Source of the DNA: Phytophthora colocasiae
Taxonomy: Eukaryota; Oomycota; Peronosporomycetes; Peronosporales; Peronosporaceae
Reading direction: 5' to 3'
Assembly: GCA_018806915.1 (NCBI GenBank)
Contig: JAGKQI010000081.1
Location: forward strand, 806,001 to 870,000
Length of the DNA stretch: 64,000 nt
Shown here piece after piece: positions 29,744-39,355 of the stretch; position 1 is the first letter of the stretch, and every line of letters begins with the position of its first letter. The translations under genes were made by a program, and so were the position numbers. The notes beneath the pieces are model-generated. The model worked only from the letters and a program-made list of their open reading frames with translations, was not told the DNA's origin and made no database searches.

Positions 29744-30007
29744 CAAGTCAAGTGAGCGAGTCCCGAACTGAACGCGTAATCGGTGCAAGCATGCACTAGG
29801 GTTACCTTTGTCTCTGCCGCCCAGCCAATCACAGCCGATTCGGAACAAATAGATTACGTCCGAAATGACTTGGAGTTTGTATGGGGAAGGGATTACGCCA
29901 TGTACTGTTGAGATTTTGATGGCCCATTCCAACGCGAACGGAACAAAGTGCGTGGGGTGCATGTCATCTAGGCCTGCTGCGCTGTAGATTGTTTTTCTCT
30001 GCTGCAA

Positions 30008-31062
30008 ATCAACCGTCAGGAGATAGCGCTCGGGACCCGAGACCCGAGTCGGGTTGGTTGGTTGTCATCGTCACCTGTGCAGAGTCTTCAGTAGCTCGAA
30101 AAGTGTAGGTCGGTCAACAGTCGCTGATTACGCACGCTCTCTCCGGCGCCCCGCTCAGAGCGAGCGATTCGGGACGTCCCAACCAAGGTCAGAGCGCTCC
30201 AGTCATCGCGTTATTCGACCCGTTTGTCGTTGTTGCTAAACCCAAAGAGCGAAGGATCTTGCCAGCTGATCAAAGAGTGTTCATATTTCGCCAATCGCGC
30301 CACAATCGACGCTTTCATCCGAATGAAGTCCGTGACAAACCGGAACTTTTGCGGTCATGACTGGCAGAGAAGGCGGCTGGGCGGCGGATACATGACCTGT
30401 TCGGAATCCTGGAATCTCGGATACATCGGATGCGCTTACGTGGACAGCGTGCCGGAGCTGGGCGTCAAGGGATTCGCTTTTACATCTCGCCAAAGGGTTT
30501 TCCCCCATGCTCTTGTTTTGTCAACATGAGACGGCATTGAAATAGCGGTCCAGACCTTGAGATGTGCGTTCGGCTACGAAGCATGCTTACGGGCTGGCCC
30601 GCAGGTTTCTCAGGTCAACAGCATGTTGTTTATTGTTGTAAGTGTATCCGGCGAACTCGATCAACACGTCCTCACCTTGACGGCTTAGCATTTGCTACGA
30701 CTTACAATGAGCGAAACGGAGCGTGAAGAGATCCGTTTGCTGTCTGTGGCTGAAGAGCCAAAGAATGCGACGCCTTCTCTGTGCTGACACTGGACTGTGA
30801 CCCGAACTAAGCAAAACGAAAGCAACTTCACCTACAGCTATCCATTGAAGCGCTTGTGCGAAATTTAAGTGAATCAATGTAAAGCTTGTATCTGATACTG
30901 GTGCCTGATTGATTGACTAATTAATATATCGTCCTGAAGTACGTTGTCACGCACCAACGATGCCTCTCAAAGTTGAGAGGCCAGGTGACTCATAGCTGAA
31001 GTTGGTGCGTCGTGGCAAGATGTGCCGTGAACGATAGCTTCTTTTAGTGGACTCCCGCCTCC
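30008..31062. other. intergenic, nothing recognised
   Basis: Upstream region of the minus-strand multi-span gene. Short frames on both strands have no recognisable homology. It ends at the target-site duplication of the hAT-like element. Confidence 0.5.
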
Positions 31063-31189
31063 GTCGAGAGTAGTGTTGGGAAAAAATTGTCCTGGATTTG
31101 TCCTGGACATCGCCATCCTGGACAAAGCCTGGATATCCAGGACAAAAGTGGCGAAAAGTGTCACAAGACCCACAATCGACAACAGCTAC

Positions 31190-31420
31190 TTCAAAGTACG
31201 TTTTAGTAATTCTGTACTAGTACCTCGTATCCATAAATTTATCCACTCGAGCAGCCGAAATCGCTTAACCCCTGAGCGTGTCGCGAAACTCGTCTTCGTC
31301 TACAGCAATATGGTCGGGTGTGACAGAGTCAACACACTCCTGTATGAGCTGTTCCCCGAGGCCACTGAAGAACAACTTCGACGTCTGACCTCACCCGCTT
31401 CCGTAGATTGTAGCGTTTGA
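31190..31420 (+). pseudogene. hAT transposase C-terminal remnant
   Basis: The frame contains RNRLTPERVAKLVFVYSNM at about 31260-31316. This fits the C-terminal dimerisation region of hAT transposases (R-N-R-L-x-x-x-R-x-x-K-L-x-x-x-x-x-N). The frame ends at 31420 with no further homology. It supports the hAT assignment of the surrounding element. Identification rests on motif memory only. Confidence 0.5.
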
Positions 31421-32453
31421 GCTTTGGGAGTTCCACCAATATCGAGTTCTTGCACTGCACCATATTCGCATACAATTCCAAACACCAGACTATTGTTCCT
31501 CTGCTCGTTATTACTGCGGCTGCGAGCTGTGCTTCTGTCCCAGGGAGCTGCCGCCAATGCCGATGGAGATGACGTCCTTCAGCTGCTTGGCCCAGACTCG
31601 ACGCTTAATACAGCTTGGATCTGAACGCGTCGCTCAAGCACTGTCTGCAGTGAGCGCTCGTAGCCGAACACGAAACTATACACTCCAAGCTTGGGACGCT
31701 CTCGCCCTGGTGGTCTAGGTGGGGCACGCACATCGGGTAGGAGGAGATTTCTTTCGTGCGACGCCTCGACAGCGAGTGGTCCCAATTCTTTATATAAAAC
31801 AACGGTGGGAGGGTTTTAATTCTTTGTGGATCTGAAGTACCACTTTGGACAAAAGTGGCGAATCCAGGACAAAAATGGCGACGCCTGGACAAAAATGATT
31901 CTTGAACGGATTTTGCAGGACATTGTCAGGACATAAATTTAGCCAATAGAACGATGAATACGTTTAAATTTTGACCTATGAAAGTCGGCTACAGTTGCCG
32001 CTTTCGGTGCAGACGCACTATGGACACCCAGCTTAGCTGCCCTCTGCGTCGCTTCCTAGAGTGATTAGTGCTGTGAGGCACCTCGACAGCAGGCAAACAC
32101 GCGGTGTAGACTCTTACAGCTTCTTCTACCGACTGTCTTGCTCGCAGTAAGTTTCTTGCTGTAGCGTACGCCTCAATTTTCTTCATAAGGTATCGGACGT
32201 CACTAAGTCGCTTTTGGCAGTTTCGGTTTGGCAGGTCAGCAGTTTCATGAAGATGCAGAGGCGGCACCTTTTCAGCGTTCCCGCACCGCCACAGCGTCCA
32301 CAAGTGAGCAACCGAGCACTTAGAGAGAGCAAAATCGGGAGGGACTCTACGAAACCTTCCAGCCCAATAGAAGTAGGCATTACTGTACGTTCATCGGAAG
32401 CTGCTAAATTCATCGTGTCTGGAGGAGCTGATGCGTTGTGCTGGTTGCTTAAG

Positions 32454-32716
32454 TCATGAATGCCTACTTCGGCAAGACAAACGCGTAGCGCTCACTTTTT
32501 CTGCAAACGAGTCTATTATCAAATGGCGATGGTTTACATGAATACACAAGATGAAGCGACAGTAGGAGTTGATGTAGGCAGCTCGTGAGCTTGGACTAAC
32601 AGTGTTATCACGGATCTGTTCTGCCTGTCGCCTTAATTCGGCCAGGTTGTCTTGGTGTGTGCTTTCCATCTTGCGAAATGAATTGATTTCTTCCAGGACA
32701 GATTGTCCTGCAAAAG
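32454..32716 (-). pseudogene. tyrosine-recombinase N-terminal remnant
   Basis: The minus strand reads NTVSPSSRAAYINSYCRF, similar to the N-terminal core-binding segment of oomycete tyrosine recombinases (T-x-x-A-Y-x-x-x-x-x-R-F). It lies between the hAT left part and the 5' LTR. No catalytic box is visible nearby, so it is a fragment, perhaps of a Crypton related to the one at the window start. Confidence 0.4.
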
Positions 32717-33129
32717 TGTGGTGAATCGTAGGCATCAAGCCTGATTCCGCCGCCTTCAAGTTTGCGAACAGACAGTGAACTACCTGGTACATCCGGGTTG
32801 ATCACAGACGGAGAGATGTCTGACTCTGGTGCATCCAGTTCAGCAATCTCCACCCGGCCAAACATTCACGGATCTTGTAGGACAGGCCGCCAGTGATCCA
32901 AGTGGAATCTCTGGTTGTCTTGCATGTTACCCCTGATGCTGTCGTCAGCATAAGGACTGTATACTTTCATTGAGACGGAAGGGTGGTGACGACTATTCTA
33001 TCCTCTCACTTTACAAAGTGCTAGCTACTGCACAAGCTGCATCAATACACTTGGCTACAAGTTTCCTGCAGGTTCGCCACCTGCCTTGCTTTGTGTTTGG
33101 TGTTGCTTCAACCTCCGGAAAACACCACA
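32717..33129 (+). repeat. 5' LTR (413 bp)
   Basis: By eye it is identical to the 3' LTR except for one small cluster: GCACAAGCTGC here (near 33028-33038) versus GCAGTAAGCTTTGC in the 3' copy. Starts TGTGGTG and ends CACCACA. Confidence 0.95.
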
Positions 33130-33237
33130 AAGAATTCTTTAGTGGGTCGTACTACTCGAACAGCGTAGTACTCGACTTGCTAGCTGTCTTCACTACGTCT
33201 GCGCTGATCAAGTGTCGACGCCTACTACTCGTTCGTC

Positions 33238-34641
33238 ATGTCGAAGCGGCGTGCCGTTGAAGCTGATTTGGATGTTGATGAGGAGTCCTACCAACACTCT
33301 TCTATGGTGCCAGTACCCATTTTTGCGCCCATTTTGCCGCCGAAGTTGAGCTCATTTTCTCACGAAGCTTTGGTCAAATGGAACAAACGGCGCAAGGAGT
33401 ATGAGGCCAAGATGAGGGCTAGCTGTAGGAGTTCTGGTGAAGACTACAGCCTGGTGACGCAGGGTGTTAAAGAGACGTTTGACCTGAACCTCTTATCGAC
33501 GTTCTGCGCGCTGCGGCTTCGGACGGACGTTGTAGACGTCACTGAGGAGCGACTAATCGCCGAAATCAAATATCTGTTGGGGAAAGTCAAGAACAATGAC
33601 CTCCCTGACATAAAGGCTCTGTTCTCGAAGGAGCTGCAGATGGACTTGAAGGAAAGTGATGTGGATGCTCGCGTACTGTCTTACTTTCAGCGCTTTGCGG
33701 AAATCGTCCTTGAGAATGGCCTTGAGGAAGTATTCTCTGGCGCTGACGGAGAAGCTGAAAAGTGCAGACGTTTGATCTCAAGTCTGGCCCCTCCTGTTCT
33801 GAAGGAGACAGTAAAGAATGCTGTCCGTTGGACCCATAAGGAGGCTGGCAAGAATATTCAAGAATTGTATACGCTGGTCTACGAGAAGGCTGTGGAGCAT
33901 GAACGCCATTTCCAGCAGAATAAACGGATGCGGATGACTGTAAAGGACAAATCTGCGGTGCCCAAATCTGCTAAGGATGCTGGAAAGACTGATGTTTCAT
34001 CAAAGAAGCCGGCTAACTCTAAATCGGAGAAAAACTTTACTCAACAGAAGACCGAGCGAAAGGTCGAGAAGAAGACCAACAAGAAGAACGACAAACAGCC
34101 TGTTTCACGTAAGGAGCCGCCGTCGCCATGCCCGAAGTGCCAGGAAATGCACTGGCTCAGCGATTGCGATAAAGCGACCGATGCGGAGAAGATTGTCCTG
34201 CGGCAGAAGCTTCGTGAAGCAAATAAAGCCCGCAAATCTCGCACGAAGAGATTAAAAAAGCTGATGCCCGCAACGTCTCGTACTGTGACGATTAATGGAA
34301 TTCTGGATCTACCGTGCTGTCCGGACACTGGCTCCGATCACACAGTGATTAGCAGATCACAGTGGAATCAATTATGCGAAGTTGACCCGTCGGTACAAGC
34401 AATCCCTTTGGACACTCCAGTACGTAGTTTAGCGTATGGTTCTCACTCGGTTGTGGCTACTAAGAAGGCGCTACTTCACGTTTTGATTCACACGGCTGCT
34501 GGACCGGTGCAGCCAGCGGAAGCTGTGCCTTGCCTCATTATGGATGTGGACGATGACGAATTTATCATTGGACGATTTGTTAGGTTCTTTGGGTATCGAT
34601 GTGGATCGCCAATTGGAACAACTTGCCTCTCACGCGGATGA
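33238..34641 (+). CDS. retrotransposon gag-protease frame
   Basis: A 467-residue frame starting MSKRRAVEAD. A helical gag part is followed by a Lys-rich linker and the zinc knuckle CPKC-x3-H-x4-C (about 34132-34170). An aspartic protease follows with CCPDTGSDHTV (about 34315-34348) and a C-terminal FIIG. Shortly after FIIG a one-base frameshift (near 34570) moves the homologous continuation (LGSLGIDVDRQL) to another frame, so the frame end at 34641 is not the natural end. Gag packages RNA and the protease matures the polyprotein. In an intact element this would continue into RT, probably as one polyprotein. Confidence 0.85.
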   Translation: MSKRRAVEADLDVDEESYQHSSMVPVPIFAPILPPKLSSFSHEALVKWNKRRKEYEAKMRASCRSSGEDYSLVTQGVKETFDLNLLSTFCALRLRTDVVDVTEERLIAEIKYLLGKVKNNDLPDIKALFSKELQMDLKESDVDARVLSYFQRFAEIVLENGLEEVFSGADGEAEKCRRLISSLAPPVLKETVKNAVRWTHKEAGKNIQELYTLVYEKAVEHERHFQQNKRMRMTVKDKSAVPKSAKDAGKTDVSSKKPANSKSEKNFTQQKTERKVEKKTNKKNDKQPVSRKEPPSPCPKCQEMHWLSDCDKATDAEKIVLRQKLREANKARKSRTKRLKKLMPATSRTVTINGILDLPCCPDTGSDHTVISRSQWNQLCEVDPSVQAIPLDTPVRSLAYGSHSVVATKKALLHVLIHTAAGPVQPAEAVPCLIMDVDDDEFIIGRFVRFFGYRCGSPIGTTCLSRG

Positions 34642-34737
34642 TGAGACGAGTGGAGACCCTTTCGAACTGGAAGCTGACGAACTCCCTTCAAATCCCAACC
34701 ACGTGGCCAGTGATGAAGAAGTTCATTGCAGCTGTTG

Positions 34738-35842
34738 AGGTTCTGATTGAAAGAGCCTGAAGCATGGGTTTCCCGCCGACAAGGTGGACAAGTTACGAGT
34801 GATTGTGCACATGTATGATGTGTGGCGCTTGGAGCTCCGTGACGATCCGCCTGCGCGTGTCCCGCCGCTCGAAGTGCGTTTGAAGGAAGGGTTCAGCCTT
34901 GCAAATGTAAGCCCCGCAAATATCCCTCCGCATGTTCGACAATTTTACGGGAATTTAACACTATGCTTGTTGGTCTAGGATGGATCTACGAGAATCCCTA
35001 CCAGCCGGTGGGCAAGCCCCGTACTACCCGTCAAAAAGTCTCAAGAGCTAATGGACATGCGTCAAACGACGGACTATCGTGAGTTTAATTCGAGAACGGA
35101 CACCATGGCTGCTGTGATGCCGATACTTTCGTTGGTAATGGAAAATGCACGTGGAAAACAACATTTTGGACTTTTCGATTTCATTAAGGTTTCTGGCAGC
35201 TACCTCTTGCTGAGTTCTGTCAGGAGTGGCTCTCGTATATGACAGACGAGAAGATTCTATACTCCGCGACGTGCTCCTCAAGGTTGTGGTGATGCTGCGA
35301 TCTACTCCCAGAAGACCATGGAGAAGTGTTTTGCTACATTGCTGTACAAGCACTTACTCGTGTGGATAGATGACCTGCTACTCTATGCGGACGACATTGA
35401 CACCTACTTGACAAGCTGAAGGAGCTGTTTTCACTGCTGGATGAATTCGGCCTGAAGCTCAGCGTGAAAAAGTCCAGCCTGTACCAGCAGGAGGTGAAGT
35501 GGTGTGGCAAGATCATCGATGCCAACGGTGTACGTCACGACCCTACTCGGATTGAAACACTCCGTGCAATGCCGTACCCAAGTTCGGCAGGGGGAGCTAC
35601 AACAGTTTCTTTGTGCTATAAACTGGATGCGCGAGAGTCTTATCGATTACGCTCGCCAAGTTGCTCCTCTTCAACGCAAATTGGACGAAGCTCTGGCAAA
35701 GACTCGTCGGACTAAGAGAGGGTAGCAGCTGGAATTTCGATTGTACTGAAGGCGCTGACGAGAAGGCGACGTTTGATAACGTGAAGGGTATGCTAGCGTC
35801 GGCTGCTACACTTGCTTTCCTGATGACTCTGCGACTACGTGT
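34738..35842 (+). pseudogene. retrotransposon reverse transcriptase, degraded
   Basis: Pieces in several frames show Ty3/gypsy RT: RLELRDDPPARV (about 34830-34865), HFGLFDFIK (about 35164-35190), the catalytic box VWIDDLLLYADDID (35360-35401), then LDEFGLKLSVKKSSLY and VKWCGKIIDANGVRHDP (about 35440-35545), and RESLIDYARQVAPLQRKLDEAL. The transitions between frames and premature stops mean no functional enzyme is encoded by this copy. Confidence 0.85.
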
Positions 35843-37220
35843 TTGCTGACAGACGCATCGGATGTTGGTTGGGCGCTGATTGTGACGCAAGTCAAGGACT
35901 ACAACCCGAAGGATCCTGTTCAGGACCAGCAGCACCAGCTTGTGGAATGTTTGAGTGGGAGTTTCACGGGGAGTCAACTTAACTGGACGGTGATCGAGAA
36001 AGAGGCGTTCCCGATCGCTCTCGCTTGCGACAAACTAGACTATTTGCTGCTGAGACCTCAGGGATTTCGGTTGTTTTGCGACCATCGCAATTTGATTCAT
36101 GTTTTCGCGCCGGACGAGCATGTGAAGAAGCATGTGAAAGGGAAATTATTGCGGTGGGCTTTAAAACTGATGAACTACAACTATGTGATTGAACATATCG
36201 CTGGACCTGAGAACGTTTGGGCCGATATGATCAGCAGGTGGGCTGGTAACCGCACTACTACCGCTGCTACGATCAAGAGGATTCGTTCTACCTCGCTAGT
36301 AGCTCAACAGGAGCAACAGCCCGAAGTGGTGGAGCAGAGAATGTCAATGCTTCGCCCCTTGGATGACTCAAATTTCATGTGGCCAACGTTTGCAGAGATT
36401 GAGTTGATACAGTCCAGTTACGATCCACCACAAGGAGCCGAGCGTACTGAAACTGGTGTTCTCGTGGTCAACAACCGGGTTTGGATTCCTGTGGAGGCTA
36501 AAGACCTTATCCTGCGATTGTTTATCATTGCACACTGTGGTGCACAAGGGCACCGTGGAATCGCTGCTATGGTGGAACACATACGTCGATTGTTTGCGTT
36601 GGAGAACCTGCGCTCTTTGGCGACCACGTTTGTCCGCCAGTGTCGACTGTGTCTACATTCAAAGTGGGGAATATCATCCCCAGGCCTTGGGGTGAAACGT
36701 TTGAATGCAGTGAACGCAATGGTTTGCTACATTTCGATTTCCTTTCAATGGGTGATGGCTTCGGAGAATCTAGGCACATCCTAGTGCTGAAGGACCACGC
36801 ATCCCATTTCTGTGAATTGGTGGTTGCAGACACAGCCGATAGCTCAGTGACTGTGGAAGCTTTCCTCGACTGGCATTCTCGGTTCGGGTTACCACCTAGC
36901 TGGATCTCAGACCAAGGCTTGCATTTTAAAAACGAAGTGGTGGGTGAGCTTTCTCGACGACTGCGAACGCAGCAGGAGTTCACGCCTGCATACTGTCCCT
37001 GGATCAACGGGTCCGTGGAGCGGGTGAACAGAGACATCCTCCAGGTGATTCGGACCATGATCTTGGAGTACAAGATTGCTCACCACGACTGGGTTTACTT
37101 GGTACCAATGGTACAGTCAAGCCTCAATCACACAGCAGTGCCATCGTTGGGCAACAGAGCGCCCGTGGAGCTGTTTACTGGATTACCGTGCCCGACGCCT
37201 CTCAGAGAATTTTACCTGCC
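35843..37220 (+). pseudogene. retrotransposon RNase H and integrase, frameshifted
   Basis: The frame 35843-36784 gives RNase H (LTDASDVGW, VIEKEAFPIA, CDHRNLIH) and the integrase zinc domain (HCGAQGHRG ... CRLC). Near 36690 the frame shifts. The frame 36640-37332 continues with the integrase core: HFDFLSMG (first Asp), SDQGLHFKNE (second Asp) and NGSVERVNRD (Glu), a complete D,D,E triad. A further shift near 37230 leads into the C-terminal frame. Domain order after RT is that of Ty3/gypsy. Confidence 0.88.
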
Positions 37221-37241
37221 TAGCACTGGGAGTTCAACGAG

Positions 37242-38017
37242 GTGCCGGCGTGTGATAAGATCGATGGATTTCTCGACGACCTTCGCAGCAGCATTCGCTC
37301 CATGCACAAGGTGGTGGAAGATCAACGCCTGAAGCAGAGGATGCTAAACAAAAAACGAGAACGTGGAGAAAACCTTGTGAATTTTACGGAGGGTGACTAC
37401 GTGTTACGCTCGAGAGTGGACGAGAAGAGAAGTAACAAGCTGCTTGTGACTTGGGTGGGGCCGTATCGTGTTGTACGCGCTGACGCACACTCATTCCGGG
37501 TAAAACACCTCATCACAGGCGCTGAGCTGGACGTACATGCCTCTAGACTCAAGTTCTATGCAGACTCTAGCTTGGACGTTACTGAAGAACTTTGGAACAC
37601 ATCTCATCGCAAGGAATTGTACTGGCAATAGAGAAATTCAAAAGCCACCGATGGAATGAAGCGATACGTGACTTTGAAGTCCTGGTTCAGTGGAAAGGAC
37701 TTGAGGACATTGAGGACTCGTACGAACCACTGGCCAGCTTAGCAAAAGACGTTCCCATCCTAGTGGACCAGTACGTGGCAGCTGCTGATCAAGAGCTCAA
37801 GGCACACTGGCAGTGCGCTACCACGACTGGAGAAACTACCTCGCAAGGACAGATCGCTGTGGCGGAGACGGTAAAGACGACGGACAAGAACCGCCGGAAG
37901 CCCAGACGTCGACGATCGCGAACAACGAATGCAAAAGTGCCCGATAGAAGTCTTCCCGCTGTAGCTGCGCCGCAGACTTCAGGAGTTGAACTTGGGCCTA
38001 ACAAACGACCAACCTGA
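37242..38017 (+). pseudogene. integrase C-terminal region and chromodomain
   Basis: The frame 37242-37631 has the integrase C-terminal GPYRVVRADAHSFRVK fold. The overlapping frame 37592-38017 carries a chromodomain (FEVLVQWKGLEDIEDSYEP, about 37675-37731) followed by a basic tail (RRKPRRRRSR). Chromodomains in such chromoviral integrases direct insertion to particular chromatin; this is family knowledge. The frame change between the two parts is another lesion. Confidence 0.82.
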
Positions 38018-38255
38018 CGCAAGCACTTCGCGTCTCATAGAGGTACAAGCTGACGAGGGAAGTGTGAGCCGACGGACCCGTTCACGGACTGCTGGAGCCG
38101 ACAGACTGGCGGGACCATCACCGGCGAAGTGAACCAATATCCAAAGCTGGGGCGAAGAGCTACACCGAGATCAGCCAGGGCCAGACATGGATCTGACTGC
38201 CAGGATGTGAACGGGGTGGTCGAAGTCCGGCTGCGGAATCAAGCTTTGGGGGCTG

Positions 38256-38671
38256 TGTGGTGAATCGTAGGCATCAAGCCTGATTCCGCCGCCTTCAAGT
38301 TTGCGAACAGACAGTGAACTACCTGGTACATCCGGGTTGATCACAGACGGAGAGATGTCTGACTCTGGTGCATCCAGTTCAGCAATCTCCACCCGGCCAA
38401 ACATTCACGGATCTTGTAGGACAGGCCGCCAGTGATCCAAGTGGAATCTCTGGTTGTCTTGCATGTTACCCCTGATGCTGTCGTCAGCATAAGGACTGTA
38501 TACTTTCATTGAGACGGAAGGGTGGTGACGACTATTCTATCCTCTCACTTTACAAAGTGCTAGCTACTGCAGTAAGCTTTGCATCAATACACTTGGCTAC
38601 AAGTTTCCTGCAGGTTCGCCACCTGCCTTGCTTTGTGTTTGGTGTTGCTTCAACCTCCGGAAAACACCACA
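38256..38671 (+). repeat. 3' LTR (416 bp)
   Basis: Matches the 5' LTR by eye apart from the short cluster near 38570-38583, which makes it 3 bp longer. Followed directly by the AAAAG duplication. Confidence 0.95.
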
Positions 38672-38865
38672 AAAAGCACGGAAAAATCAGGTTTTTGTTG
38701 CGTCCAGCAATAATACTAGTTTTTGTATGCCCAAATCGGTTCGAGCGATTTCGGTTTGGAAAATGCAGGACATTCTGTCCTGTACTTAGCAACCTGTTGT
38801 CCTGCAAAATCTGGAGAATGGCTATCCTGGATTTATCCTGGATATTGCCCAACACTAGTCGAGAG

Positions 38866-39311
38866 CCCTCAACTTGAGGATCAATCCCTGAGGTAGTGTA
38901 CTAAGTTGGATGTAGCAGTCTGCGAAGCCTCTGCTCTCGCTGGAAACCCGCAAGTGGATACAGCAACGTGGATTTGCGAGTAGCTCACGTGGAATCACGC
39001 CAACCGGAAAAGTGTCCCAGCTAATGGCGTCGCCATCCCATCATACAGATGCAGATCGCCGCAAACACGAAGCTATTCCTATAGTCCAGGAATGGCGCTG
39101 TGGAGATGTTTCACTGAAGAAGGCAATGGCCTCGGACTGAGGCAAGCTTTCCTGGTACACATGTAGCATCCGATAAACAGTTGACGATAAAAAAGTGGCA
39201 CTCCACTTGAGCGCATAATCAACAATTTCATTGGCTATAAATCAAATTAGAACTTCAGATTGGCTGATTTGGCGACGATTACCACGTTCAGCGACCAAGT
39301 CAGCTCCGACT
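38866..39311. other. intergenic, nothing recognised
   Basis: From the hAT-like element's right duplication to the initiator-like element of the next gene. No gene is supported. Confidence 0.5.
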
Positions 39312-39327
39312 GCTCATTCCATTCGCC
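39312..39327 (+). promoter_or_regulatory. oomycete initiator-like core promoter element
   Basis: GCTCATTCCATTCGCC fits the oomycete Inr core GCTCATTYY. It lies about 30 bases before the ATG at 39356. Confidence 0.55.
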
Positions 39328-39355
39328 AATCGCCTGTATAGTATAGAGCGCTACG

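Larger units (their letters stand above)
32717..38671 (+). mobile_element. Ty3/gypsy LTR retrotransposon with chromodomain (defective)
   Basis: LTRs at 32717-33129 and 38256-38671 begin TGTGGTG and end CACCACA, a perfect 7-bp inverted pair. The insertion is flanked by the 5-bp duplication AAAAG (32712-32716 and 38672-38676). Domains run in the order gag with zinc knuckle, protease, reverse transcriptase, RNase H, integrase and chromodomain, which is the Ty3/gypsy order. A G-rich polypurine-like tract precedes the 3' LTR. Coding is broken by several frameshifts and degraded parts in the RT region. Confidence 0.93.
31071..38857. mobile_element. hAT-like DNA element interrupted by an LTR retrotransposon
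   Basis: The ends are inverted: TAGTGTTGGG at 31071-31080 and its complement at 38848-38857. Both are flanked by the identical 8-bp GTCGAGAG (31063-31070 and 38858-38865). Terminal T/CAGTGTTGGG-like repeats and 8-bp duplications are hallmarks of hAT transposons. The subterminal regions carry many TCCTGG/CCAGGA words on both sides. Without the inner retrotransposon and its 5-bp duplication the element would be about 1.83 kb, so it is a deleted, non-autonomous copy. Confidence 0.85.

Noticed and set aside
29744..30007. 88-residue N-terminal extension of the multi-span protein
   Set aside because: In frame but dissimilar to the paralogue, which starts at the equivalent of 29743.
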